Assembly (NCBI GenBank): GCA_033761915.1
Contig: JANRMC010000121.1
Span: 1 to 23,578, forward strand
Length of the DNA: 23,578 nucleotides
Reading direction: 5' to 3'
Origin: JACMLD01 sp033761915
Lineage (GTDB): Bacteria; Bacteroidota; Bacteroidia; Chitinophagales; Chitinophagaceae
The notes under the pieces are model-generated. The model saw only the letters and a program-made list of their open reading frames with translations. It had not been told where the DNA came from and ran no database searches. The stretch's first letter is position 1, and each line of letters opens with the position of its first letter. A program made the translations under genes and the position numbers. Below, in pieces: positions 13,645-21,274 of the stretch.

Positions 13645-15009
13645 ATGCAGGCTTGGAAAGACTACCAGGAAAAAAATAAAGATCGCTTTTTAAATGAGCT
13701 GCTGGATTTATTACGCATACCCAGTATTAGTGCCCGCAGCGAGCATAAAGAAGATATGCAACGCTGTGCCGATGCGGTGAAAGCATCTTTACTGCAAGCA
13801 GGTGCCGATACGGTTACTATTTATTCAACAGAGGGGCACCCAATTGTTTATGGAGAGAAAATAGTGGATGCTGACAAGCCCACTGTTTTGGTATACGGCC
13901 ATTACGATGTGCAACCTGCAGACCCATTAGAATTATGGCATAGCGGCCCGTTTGAACCCGTAATTAAAGACGGTAAAATTTTTGCCCGTGGCAGTTGCGA
14001 TGATAAGGGGCAGTTTTACATGCATGTAAAAGCATTAGAAATTATGAATGCCACCGGTGGCCTTAACACCAATATTAAATTTTTAATTGAAGGAGAAGAA
14101 GAAATAGGCAGCCCCAATTTGGCCACATTTGTAAAAAATAATAAAGACTTGCTAAAAGCGGATGTGGTATTAATCAGCGATACGGCAATGATTAGTTTAG
14201 ATGCCCCGTCAATGGATGTGGGGGTGCGTGGTTTAAGTTATATTGAAGTGGAAGTAACCGGCCCTAACCGGGATTTACACAGTGGGGTGTACGGTGGTGC
14301 AGTAGCCAACCCTATTACTATTTTAGCCAAAATGATAGCAAGTCTGCACGATGAAAACAACCATATTACCATACCCGGTTTTTATGATGCGGTTGTAAAC
14401 GCCACACCAGAAGAAAGAACTTTAATGGCCGCAGCGCCGTTCAGCGAAACTGAGTTTAAAAAAGATTTGGGTGTAGCGGAACTGTGGGGTGAGAATGGTT
14501 ATACCACCAACGAACGTACGGGTATCCGTCCTACATTAGAGTTAAACGGTATTTGGGGTGGTTATACGGGAGAAGGTGCAAAAACCGTGTTACCCTCAAA
14601 AGCATTTGCAAAAATCAGTTGCAGGCTGGTGCCCAACCAGGATAGCAATACCATAACAGATTTACTGATTAACCACCTTAAAAAAATTGCACCGCCTTAT
14701 GTGCAGATAAAAGCAGCACTGCACCATGGCGGTGAGCCTTATATGACGCCAATTGACAGCAAAGGCTACAAGGCTGCAGCAAAAGCTATTGAAACTACTT
14801 TTGGTAAGCAACCCATACCCGTGCGGGGTGGTGGCAGTATTCCTATCTGTTCTTTATTTGAAAAAGAACTGAGACTTAAAATAATTTTTATGGGCTTTGG
14901 CTTGGATAGCGATAACCTGCATAGCCCCAACGAAAAATTTGATCTGGCAAACTATTACAAAGGCATTGAAACCATACCTTACTTTCATAAGTATTTTGCA
15001 GAAGGGTAG
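13645..15009 (+). CDS. M20-family dipeptidase (M20/M25/M40 peptidase)
   Basis: A 454-residue zinc dipeptidase of the M20A/C type, distinct from the M20D enzyme upstream. Motifs: VLVYGHYDVQPADPLELW (His86, Asp88), SGPFEPVIKDGKIFARG then CDDKGQFYMHVKA (Asp119), the catalytic and metal pair in FLIEGEEEIGSPNL (Glu151-Glu152), and SDTAMISLDAPS. The lid (dimerisation) domain begins near LSYIEVEVTGPNRDLHSG with its His, and the C-terminal half has RGGGSIPI and the final metal-ligand region NLHSPNEKF. No signal peptide: cytoplasmic cleavage of imported dipeptides. A strong terminator follows directly. Repeat F lies 34 bp before the start, and TATATTCG at 13618-13625 is a near match to a -7 box. Confidence 0.95.
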   Translation: MQAWKDYQEKNKDRFLNELLDLLRIPSISARSEHKEDMQRCADAVKASLLQAGADTVTIYSTEGHPIVYGEKIVDADKPTVLVYGHYDVQPADPLELWHSGPFEPVIKDGKIFARGSCDDKGQFYMHVKALEIMNATGGLNTNIKFLIEGEEEIGSPNLATFVKNNKDLLKADVVLISDTAMISLDAPSMDVGVRGLSYIEVEVTGPNRDLHSGVYGGAVANPITILAKMIASLHDENNHITIPGFYDAVVNATPEERTLMAAAPFSETEFKKDLGVAELWGENGYTTNERTGIRPTLELNGIWGGYTGEGAKTVLPSKAFAKISCRLVPNQDSNTITDLLINHLKKIAPPYVQIKAALHHGGEPYMTPIDSKGYKAAAKAIETTFGKQPIPVRGGGSIPICSLFEKELRLKIIFMGFGLDSDNLHSPNEKFDLANYYKGIETIPYFHKYFAEG

Positions 15010-15032
15010 ATGGCCTGTTTAAATAAATGAGG

Positions 15033-15060
15033 ATAGCCGCTTTTAAGCGGCTATTTTTTT
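15033..15060 (+). terminator. Terminator of the M20 dipeptidase gene
   Basis: A perfect 10-bp stem, ATAGCCGCTT with AAGCGGCTAT, followed by a run of T, 23 bp after the stop. Confidence 0.92.
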
Positions 15061-15221
15061 AATTGCCTTTTTACGCATGCAACCATTTACGCTTTGTACA
15101 AAACTTACTATTGCTTTACAGGTGGTGGATAAACTTTTAATGAATTACCCAACCGCCTGAAATCTTATACACTCATTTTACTTAACTTGGTAGTGCTTTA
15201 TCCAACTAAAATTTTTTTGTT

Positions 15222-16835
15222 ATGCCAGTAAGAATGACCGATGATCAGCAAGATCAACAAGAACAATTTGATGACCGCGGCGGTGGCGGCGGCGGTGGTC
15301 GTTTTCCCGTAGGCCCGGGTGGTGGAGGTGGTGGTGGATTGTTTCAATTATTACCACTTTTATTAGGTTTGTTCAGGGGTAAGGGGGGTATTTTTATTTT
15401 AATTATTGGGGCACTTTTATACTTCTTTGTATTCAGGGGCGGTGGTTGTAACCTTTCTCAATTGGCAGGTTTAGCAACCGGAGGCATGTTAGATCCGCAG
15501 CAGTTTGCCAAAGCAGAAGTGTATGAGCCGCTGACAGATGATAATACAAAAAATCCATTGCCAGAATCGGTATCGCTGCTACGCTTTGCACCGGCCCGTC
15601 AAAACCAGGGGCAGCAAGGCAGTTGTGTGGCATGGAGCAGTGCTTATGCAGCGCATACCATTGCACAGGCCGCCAGCAGCGGAGAAAATCCCAATCAAAC
15701 CGCCTTTAGTCCGGCGTTTTTGTATAACCAAATTGGGTTAGATGGTTGTCAGGGTTCTTATATCATAAGAGCTATGGAATACATGTCTAAACGCGGCTCT
15801 GTGGTAATGGATAAGTTTCCTTATACCGATCAGGATTGCCAGCGCCAGCCCGACCGACAATTGATAGAAGACGCGTCGCAACACCGCATACACGGCTTTA
15901 ACCGTTTAACGGCCAATGAAGGCACCGAACAAATAAACATACGTGCCATTAAAGAACACCTGGCAAAAGATGCCCCGGTTGTAATTGGTATGATGGTGGG
16001 CCAAAGTTTTATGCAATCCATGATGGGGCAGGAGGTTTGGATACCCGCAGCAGGAGACGAAAGCCAGATGGGTATGGGTGGCCATGCCATGTGCGTTATT
16101 GGGTACGATGATAGAAAGTATGGCGGCTCTTTTCAAATAATGAATAGCTGGGGGCCAGAGTGGGGGGTAGATGGTGTGGCATATGTACGCTATGGCGATT
16201 TTAAAAATTATGTACGCGAAGCCTATGGCATAGACCCTTTGCCCAAACAAGGCGCAGCCGCTAATGCTCCGTTAAATGTAGAAGTGGGTTTAATGCAGGT
16301 GGTGTACGATGGTAAAAAAACAGTAGGTAAAGATTATATATCACTACGCACAGCCGGTAGCAATATTTTTGCCACCAGCAGCAAAGTGCCGCAAGGTACC
16401 CGCTTTAAAATGGAAGTAAAAAATACCCGTGAGTGTTATGTATATGTTTTTGGCAAAGAGGTAGACGGCAGCAGTTACACCCTGTTTCCCTATCCATCAA
16501 AAGAAGATGCCACTAAAACAAAGTACTCACCATTCTGCGGCATTACCGGGTATCGCATGTTTCCAAAAGATAAAAGTATGGAGCCGGATAGCATCGGCAC
16601 AAAAGACCTTATTGCCGTAGTCATCAGCCGCCAGCCATTAGATTGGTATGCATTAAACCAGCGCATCAGCCAAAACCCGCAGCAGGATTATGGCCAGCGT
16701 TTAAACAATGCATTAGGTGGGGCGTTGAACCGCAATATACGTTTTGCAACTACAGGCAAGGGTAACATGCAATTTGCATTTGAAGGCAATAGCGATGATG
16801 AGGTAGTAGCCTGCGTGGTAGAAATAAATAAGTAG
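15222..16835 (+). CDS. Membrane-anchored papain-like (C1) cysteine protease with C-terminal DUF4384-like domain
   Basis: A 537-residue protein in three parts. Residues 1-75: an acidic Gln/Asp start, two Gly-rich runs (20-26 and 33-39) and one transmembrane helix at about 55-71 (GGIFILIIGALLYFFVF). This layout recalls the N-terminus of YpfJ-type zinc metallopeptidases. Residues 115-335: papain fold with oxyanion Gln129, nucleophile Cys135 in QGSCVAWSSAY, His288 in GGHAMCVIGYDD and Asn308 in FQIMNSWGPEWG; the triad is complete. Residues about 350-500: a beta-rich DUF4384-like domain (VPQGTRFKMEVKNTRECYVY, YTLFPYPS). No propeptide is evident. Topology, whether the catalytic part faces the periplasm, is inferred only. 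The stop TAG falls in repeat copy G. Confidence 0.9.
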   Translation: MPVRMTDDQQDQQEQFDDRGGGGGGGRFPVGPGGGGGGGLFQLLPLLLGLFRGKGGIFILIIGALLYFFVFRGGGCNLSQLAGLATGGMLDPQQFAKAEVYEPLTDDNTKNPLPESVSLLRFAPARQNQGQQGSCVAWSSAYAAHTIAQAASSGENPNQTAFSPAFLYNQIGLDGCQGSYIIRAMEYMSKRGSVVMDKFPYTDQDCQRQPDRQLIEDASQHRIHGFNRLTANEGTEQINIRAIKEHLAKDAPVVIGMMVGQSFMQSMMGQEVWIPAAGDESQMGMGGHAMCVIGYDDRKYGGSFQIMNSWGPEWGVDGVAYVRYGDFKNYVREAYGIDPLPKQGAAANAPLNVEVGLMQVVYDGKKTVGKDYISLRTAGSNIFATSSKVPQGTRFKMEVKNTRECYVYVFGKEVDGSSYTLFPYPSKEDATKTKYSPFCGITGYRMFPKDKSMEPDSIGTKDLIAVVISRQPLDWYALNQRISQNPQQDYGQRLNNALGGALNRNIRFATTGKGNMQFAFEGNSDDEVVACVVEINK

Positions 16836-16886
16836 GTACCCGGCAGCAGTAGTACTATTAAACATCGTTGCGTCGCACTCTTCAAC
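16829..16886 (-). repeat. Interspersed repeat, copy G
   Basis: Read on minus: GTTGAAGAGTGCGACGCAAC, GATGTTTAATAGTACTACTG, CTGCCGGGTACC. The distal end contains the protease stop codon. It shares the GAGTG variant with copy H. A TTG inside the core opens a false extension of the DUF4442 frame. Confidence 0.87.
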
Positions 16887-16918
16887 TGTCGTGCAAAAAG
16901 CAACACACAAAAAATATT

Positions 16919-17410
16919 ATGAATAGTCAGACACAGCAATTCATTCAAATTTTAAAACATCCTGTTAAGTTCAGGATGTTTCTGTTTATGAAATTACCAG
17001 CCGCATTTTTCTCTGGCATAAGAATAAAGCAGGTAACAGAAAAAGAGTGCCATGTAACAGTACCTTTTAAATGGCTTACACAAAACCCGTTTAAGTCTAC
17101 CTATTTTGCCAGTCTTAGCATGGCTGCAGAATTAAGTACAGGGGCACTGGCGATGGCCTGCATTTATAAAAGCAAACCGGCTATATCTATGCTGGTGGTA
17201 AAAGTAAATTCATCTTACTTTAAAAAGGCTGCTGATGTTACCACGTTTATCTGTGAAGACGGGCCTGCTTTTAAAAACGCAATAGAAAAAGCCATTATTA
17301 CAAAAGAAGGACAAACAGTTACAGCGGTATCAACGGGCTATAACAAAGCCGGTGAGAAGGTAGCCGCTTTTGAAATCAGCTGGTCGTTTAAAGCAAAAGC
17401 AGAATCGTAA
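16919..17410 (+). CDS. DUF4442 / hotdog-fold thioesterase-like protein
   Basis: A 163-residue protein of the hotdog type. The body contains FRMFLFMKLPAAFFSGIRIK, VPFKWLTQNPFKSTYFASLS, then the long hotdog helix with MAAELSTGALAMA, and C-terminal strands SMLVVKVNSSYFKKAADVTT and KVAAFEISWSFKAK. DUF4442 proteins are thought to be acyl-CoA thioesterases, but no activity can be read here. I start at ATG 16919 (MNSQTQQFIQILKHP). A TTG start at 16868 would add 17 residues (MRRTLQLSCKKQ and so on) made from repeat copy G; I reject it. Spacing to the MBL gene is 20 bp, so the two are probably one transcript. Confidence 0.85.
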   Translation: MNSQTQQFIQILKHPVKFRMFLFMKLPAAFFSGIRIKQVTEKECHVTVPFKWLTQNPFKSTYFASLSMAAELSTGALAMACIYKSKPAISMLVVKVNSSYFKKAADVTTFICEDGPAFKNAIEKAIITKEGQTVTAVSTGYNKAGEKVAAFEISWSFKAKAES

Positions 17411-17430
17411 AAAATTTAAAAGACTTTTAT

Positions 17431-18834
17431 ATGAAAATAGCATTTCATGGTGCCGCAAGAACAGTTACTGGCAGTAAGCACCTATTAACTTTAAAAAACA
17501 ACCGCAAATATCTGTTAGACTGTGGCATGTTTCAGGGCATGGGTAAAGAAACCGATGCTTTAAACCGGCAATGGGGTTTTGACCCCAAAGAAGTGGATGT
17601 ATTGATATTAAGCCATGCACATATAGACCATAGCGGTTTAATACCAAAACTGGTAAAAGATGGTTTTGGCGGAAAAATTTATTGTACACCAGCCACCAAA
17701 GAAGTGGCTACAATTTTATTAGAAGATTCTGCAGAAATACAGGAAGATGATATTAAGTATGTAAACAAACGCCGTGTGGCAGAAGGGTTGCCCTATTTAA
17801 AAGCATTGTACACAGCAGAGGATGCTAAAACTGCCGCGGGTCATTTTAATGCGGTAGAGTATGGTAACTGGTTTGCCATAGATGAGTTTGTGGAAGTAAA
17901 GTTTACAGATGCGGGCCATATTATTGGCAGTGCTGCAGTACACCTGCGTATTAAAGAACATGGCAAAACCACAAGACTAACTTTTAGTGGCGATGTGGGC
18001 AGGTATCGGGATGTTATTTTAAAATCTCCGGAAGAGTTTGACCAGGCAGATTATATAATTATTGAATCTACTTATGGCAACAGCCTGCACGAAATGAATG
18101 TAACCACCCCCGATTTATTATTGCAATGGATTGAAAAAGCCTGCGTGCAAAAAAAAGGAAAATTAATAGTGCCGGCGTTCAGCGTGGGCAGAACACAGGA
18201 GTTGTTGTATGCACTCAATCAGCTGGAGCTGGAGCGACGCCTGCCGGAAGTGGATTATTTTGTAGACAGTCCGTTAAGCGTGGAAGCCACTGAAGTGGTA
18301 AAAAAATACCCGAAGTATTTTAATAAAACCATACAGAAGGTTTTAGAAAGCGATGACGACCCATTTGGTTTTAGGGGCCTGAAATATGTGAAGACGGTTG
18401 ACCAATCAAAAATGCTGAATTTTAGAAACGAACCTTGTGTGATTATTTCTGCCAGTGGTATGGCCGATGCGGGCCGGGTTAAACATCATATTAGTAACAA
18501 TATTGAAAACAGCCGTAATACTATTTTAATGACGGGTTATTGTGAACCTAATTCATTAGGCGGCCGGCTGATGCGGGGTGATAAAGAAGTAAAGATTTTT
18601 GGGGTGTTGCACGAAGTGCATGCCACTGTAGGATCTATAAGAAGTATGAGTGCCCATGGTGATTATGAAGACTTATGCCAATGGCTGAGTTGCCAGGATG
18701 AAAAGAAAGTGAAGAAGCTTTTTTTGGTACATGGAGAGTATGAAGTGCAGCAGCAATTTAAACAACGCCTGCTTAAAAAGGGGTTTGATGATGTGGAAAT
18801 ACCAGAACAGCATTATGAAATTGGCCTCACCTGA
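17431..18834 (+). CDS. MBL-fold / beta-CASP hydrolase (CPSF/YSH1-like, RNA-processing type)
   Basis: A 467-residue metallo-beta-lactamase-fold hydrolase with an inserted beta-CASP domain. Zn ligands: SHAHIDHSG (His62, His64, Asp66, His67), His163 in AGHIIGSAAVHL, Asp188 in FSGDVGRY. The beta-CASP part has PAFSVGRTQELLYALNQLE, then ISASGMADAGRVKHHI and GYCEPNSLGGRLMRG. The C-terminal RMMBL segment has IRSMSAHGDYEDLCQWLS with a conserved His and LVHGEYEVQQQFKQRL. Such bacterial proteins are predicted exo/endoribonucleases, and a few act on other phosphodiesters; the substrate is unknown here. Length is normal. A terminator lies 22 bp after the stop. Repeats G and H bracket this gene with the DUF4442 gene. 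Confidence 0.95.
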   Translation: MKIAFHGAARTVTGSKHLLTLKNNRKYLLDCGMFQGMGKETDALNRQWGFDPKEVDVLILSHAHIDHSGLIPKLVKDGFGGKIYCTPATKEVATILLEDSAEIQEDDIKYVNKRRVAEGLPYLKALYTAEDAKTAAGHFNAVEYGNWFAIDEFVEVKFTDAGHIIGSAAVHLRIKEHGKTTRLTFSGDVGRYRDVILKSPEEFDQADYIIIESTYGNSLHEMNVTTPDLLLQWIEKACVQKKGKLIVPAFSVGRTQELLYALNQLELERRLPEVDYFVDSPLSVEATEVVKKYPKYFNKTIQKVLESDDDPFGFRGLKYVKTVDQSKMLNFRNEPCVIISASGMADAGRVKHHISNNIENSRNTILMTGYCEPNSLGGRLMRGDKEVKIFGVLHEVHATVGSIRSMSAHGDYEDLCQWLSCQDEKKVKKLFLVHGEYEVQQQFKQRLLKKGFDDVEIPEQHYEIGLT

Positions 18835-18855
18835 TTGTGTTTGATGAACTTTTTT

Positions 18856-18881
18856 AAACCTGCTGTAAAGCGGGTTTTTTT
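18856..18881 (+). terminator. Terminator of the DUF4442-MBL unit
   Basis: Stem AAACCTGCT, loop GTAA, AGCGGGTTT with one G-U pair, then T-run and G. Confidence 0.85.
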
Positions 18882-18908
18882 GTGTATGCTCATTTTTATT
18901 ATGTGGTA

Positions 18909-18958
18909 CAAGTGAGTGACACAACGATGTTGAATAGCGATACTTGGTTGGTTACAAC
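18909..18958 (+). repeat. Interspersed repeat, copy H (degenerate)
   Basis: CAAGTGAGTGACACAACGAT, GTTGAATAGCGATACTTGGT, TGGTTACAAC. The core has lost CG and has one G-to-A change. It faces the DUF4136 gene, whose start is 110 bp away. Confidence 0.65.
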
Positions 18959-19067
18959 AGTTCTTCACATTTTGTTAGGTAAACTTTCACATAGTATTAG
19001 TAAGCCATGGTTCAAAAATCTCGTTTAATATACGGTACAGATTTAGTGAACTTTTAAAAAGAGAAAT

Positions 19068-19643
19068 ATGAAAAAGATAACTATGAAATGGTTGGGTTTA
19101 CTAAGTGCTGCTTTTATTATACTAAGCAGCTGTAACACAGCTACGCATATACAGAAAGATAAAAATGCTGATTTTTCCAGCTATAAAAGCTTTGCCTGGC
19201 TGGATACAAAGAATGATAAAAGCAACACTGACCTTGTTGAAAGACAGGTGAAAGAAGCTGTAACAAAGGAATTGGAAAAAGATGGCTGGCGCCTGGTTAA
19301 AAACAATCCGGATGTGTTATTGAATTATGATTTGATGATTGAAAAAGCAATTCGCCAAAACCGGGATGCAGTGTATAGTCAGCCTTTTAACCGTTTAGTG
19401 TATAACCCGTTTACCCGGAGGTGGGCCACTATTTATTACCCTTCTCAGTTTATGGGTTATGAAAACAGCGAACGGAGTGTGAAGGAGGGAACTATTACCA
19501 TTACAATGATAGATGCCAAAACAGATAAAACAGTATGGCAGGGATGGACAACAGAAGAAGTAAACAGCCGCTACATTACCAGTAAGGAAATACAAAACAG
19601 TGTGCGTTCTATTTTCAGGAAGTTTGATGTGGCTAAGAACTAA
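19068..19643 (+). CDS. DUF4136 lipoprotein
   Basis: A 191-residue exported lipoprotein. The N-terminus has Lys-rich start, hydrophobic stretch and lipobox LSSC (GLLSAAFIILSSCNTATHI), so it is anchored in the envelope after cleavage before Cys. The DUF4136 body is recognised by ADFSSYKSFAWLDTKND, the helix with ERQVKEAVTKELEKDGWRLV and NPDVLLNYDLMIEKAI, then the central YNPFTRRWATIYYPSQFMGY and the strand pair GTITITMIDAKTDKTVWQGW, ending in the helix IQNSVRSIFRKFDV. Function unknown; proteins of this family occur widely in Bacteroidota and Proteobacteria envelopes. AAAAAGAGAAAT lies just before the ATG. Hairpins follow the gene. Confidence 0.9.
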   Translation: MKKITMKWLGLLSAAFIILSSCNTATHIQKDKNADFSSYKSFAWLDTKNDKSNTDLVERQVKEAVTKELEKDGWRLVKNNPDVLLNYDLMIEKAIRQNRDAVYSQPFNRLVYNPFTRRWATIYYPSQFMGYENSERSVKEGTITITMIDAKTDKTVWQGWTTEEVNSRYITSKEIQNSVRSIFRKFDVAKN

Positions 19644-19690
19644 TATCAGGGACGGTTTAAGAATAGGTAAGCCAATGGGCTATTTTTCAG

Positions 19691-19720
19691 GCCGGCAGTA
19701 AGAGACTACTGCCGGCTTTG
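19691..19720 (+). terminator. Terminator of the DUF4136 gene
   Basis: A perfect 10-bp stem, GCCGGCAGTA with TACTGCCGGC, 6-nt loop, then TTTGTT. The T-run is short. Confidence 0.65.
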
Positions 19721-19729
19721 TTACATAAC

Positions 19730-19762
19730 AAAATAGCTGTTCTGGTTGAGAACAGCTATTTT
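19730..19762. terminator. Strong bidirectional hairpin terminator
   Basis: A perfect 14-bp stem, AAAATAGCTGTTCT with AGAACAGCTATTTT, and a 5-nt loop. T-tracts exist on both strands, so it can end the DUF4136 transcript and the leftward Hpt-LytTR transcript. Confidence 0.8.
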
Positions 19763-20099
19763 AAAATCTTTTGGGACGAGCTTTTAGTAAATAATCTTCA
19801 ATAGGTACTGATTTTTCGGTTTAATGATTTCCGGGCTTTTCTTCAAGGAAGCGGATTGTTGTTTTTTTCAATGGATAAAGGTTTTTTTCCGGACAATGTT
19901 ACCAACGGTTAAAAAGGGTCTGCTTTTTTAATAGGATTAAGATTTGGTTTTACGGTTATTCTGAGGAGGTGGATTTTGTGGCTTCAGTGGATATTGTGAC
20001 TTGCTGATACAAATATTGGCATTATTTGCAGCGGTGCATAATTTTTTCGATTTGGGGAATGCTTTCTTCGATTTTTGGACAAAATTCTTCGACAAAGGA

Positions 20100-20786
20100 T
20101 TATACAATATTCAGCCGTTTAAGCACTTCTGCTTTATGTGCTTTACTAATGGGGATTTCAACACCTTTAATAAACAACATGTTTTCCCGTATGTCGGCTA
20201 TTTTATTAATGTTTACTATATAAGAGCGGTGTACTTTGAGGAAGTGATCTTTACTTATTTTTTCTTCCAGCTTCTTCATTGTGTTATGGGTGATGTATTT
20301 CTTTTCTGCCGTTATAAACTTTACATAATCGCCCATGCTTTCTATGTATAATATATCGTTGTTTTGAAGGCGTACCAATTTGCCATCTGTTTTAATGAAA
20401 ATATGATCATCTTCTGTATTCCCTTCTGCGGCTTCAGGTTGTGCTGCTTTTACTTTTTGAAGTGCCTCCTGAAAGCGTTGATAGGTGAATGGCTTTTTAA
20501 GAAAGTCGGTTACCTTGTATTCAAAAGCGTTATACGCGTATTCTGTTTTAGAAGTGGTTAATATTACTTTGGGGTGGTATGCTAATTGATCTAGCAATTC
20601 AAAGCCACTGGCACCAGGCATTTCCACATCCAGAAATAATAAGTCAATGGTAACCTGGTTCAGGTATGGTAAAGCTTCCTGTACGTTGGTAAAATGGCCT
20701 TTAACTTCCAACTCCCCGCTTTTTTCGCAGCATCGGGAGAGGTAGTCGGCAGCCACCTGCAGGTCTTCAACAATTACACAGGTCAT
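20100..20786 (-). CDS. LytTR-family response regulator
   Basis: A 228-residue cytoplasmic regulator. Residues 1-115 are a receiver: acidic pair Glu7-Asp8, phospho-acceptor Asp53 in LLFLDVEMPGASG, Thr78, Lys98 in FLKKPFTY. Residues 128-226 are a LytTR DNA-binding domain: DHIFIKTDGKLVRLQNNDIL, YIESMGDYVKFIT, the KKLEEKISKDHFLKVHRSYI block and the terminal VEIPISKAHKAEVLKRL. The Hpt gene precedes it with a 13-bp gap, so the two share a transcript. In this phylum LytTR regulators usually work with LytS-type kinases; here the partner is more likely the hybrid kinase on the other side of the Hpt gene. Odd: after the TAA stop the same frame continues 25 codons with a heptad-like pattern. Confidence 0.95.
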   Translation of the reverse strand: MTCVIVEDLQVAADYLSRCCEKSGELEVKGHFTNVQEALPYLNQVTIDLLFLDVEMPGASGFELLDQLAYHPKVILTTSKTEYAYNAFEYKVTDFLKKPFTYQRFQEALQKVKAAQPEAAEGNTEDDHIFIKTDGKLVRLQNNDILYIESMGDYVKFITAEKKYITHNTMKKLEEKISKDHFLKVHRSYIVNINKIADIRENMLFIKGVEIPISKAHKAEVLKRLNIV

Positions 20787-20799
20787 AGAACCGGGTTAA

Positions 20800-21198
20800 T
20801 TATAGGTTATTGAATGAATGTAGCCGGGTTATTTCTGCAGCAATTTTTTCTTTTGCTGTGGTTAACCCTTCTAATAACGTATGATAATTGATAATTATTT
20901 CTTTAAACTCTTGTTTTGCAGCACATTCTTGTTCAAAATTCTGGCATTGCTGCTGAAGGCTTAGTAAACCTACAAAACCCATGGCCGGCTTCATTTTGTG
21001 TACTGCCTTTTTTAAGGCCTCCAGATCTTGTTGGGTAAAGGCTGCTGTTATAGCCTCAAAGTCTGGTTGGAAACCCTCGCTTGTTGTACTGAAAATTTCT
21101 TCAACATATTGATAGTCATTTTCGTACATCTCATACAAGAAGGCGCTATCAAATATGGGATCGAAATTAAATTTTTGATCAGAAAGTTCCTCTTTCAT
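20800..21198 (-). CDS. Stand-alone Hpt phosphotransfer protein
   Basis: A 132-residue all-helical protein. The Hpt helix is LKKAVHKMKPAMGFVGLLSL with phospho-acceptor His67 and the neighbouring Lys70; the usual pattern is H-x-[LM]-K-[GS], and here Pro71 replaces the small residue. The next helix, QQQCQNFEQECAAKQEFKEI, and the last, YHTLLEGLTTAKEKIAAEIT, complete the bundle. No catalytic or DNA-binding part is present, so its role is to pass phosphate between the hybrid kinase receiver and the LytTR regulator. The ATG at 21198 is divergent from the kinase (76 bp between ATGs). A promoter was not recognised in that gap. Confidence 0.88.
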   Translation of the reverse strand: MKEELSDQKFNFDPIFDSAFLYEMYENDYQYVEEIFSTTSEGFQPDFEAITAAFTQQDLEALKKAVHKMKPAMGFVGLLSLQQQCQNFEQECAAKQEFKEIIINYHTLLEGLTTAKEKIAAEITRLHSFNNL

Positions 21199-21274
21199 AG
21201 AATAGAGCTTGACATTTTACGTTTATGAGGAAATTGATGCTGGTGCATCTGTTTTCCGTCAATCCAATAACTCT

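Larger units (their letters stand above)
19644..20099. other. 456-bp stretch without a convincing gene
   Basis: The left third holds three hairpins: a weak one at 19670-19687 (AGCC/GGCT then ATTTTT) and the two strong ones listed separately. The remainder, 19763-20099, is AT-rich. Read on minus in the LytTR frame it is cut by eight TAA codons, yet it contains short coding-looking pieces, the first directly after the LytTR stop (see findings). No start codon and ribosome site for a new gene were found. Confidence 0.6.

Noticed and set aside
15868..15882. GACGCGTCGCAAC inside the papain-like gene as an eleventh repeat copy
   Set aside because: It lacks the TGCGTCGCA core (ACGCG precedes) and the distal half, and lies in well-supported coding sequence.
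19761..19835. A decayed minus-strand gene ending TEKSVPIEDYLLKARPKRF just before the 14-bp hairpin
   Set aside because: Only short pieces between TAA codons, no start, stop frequency near random; kept only as a remark in the intergenic entry.
21209..21274. TTG start giving the hybrid kinase 22 more residues
   Set aside because: It lies 10 bp from the divergent Hpt start, where a shared promoter must fit; ATG 21275 gives a normal N-terminus.
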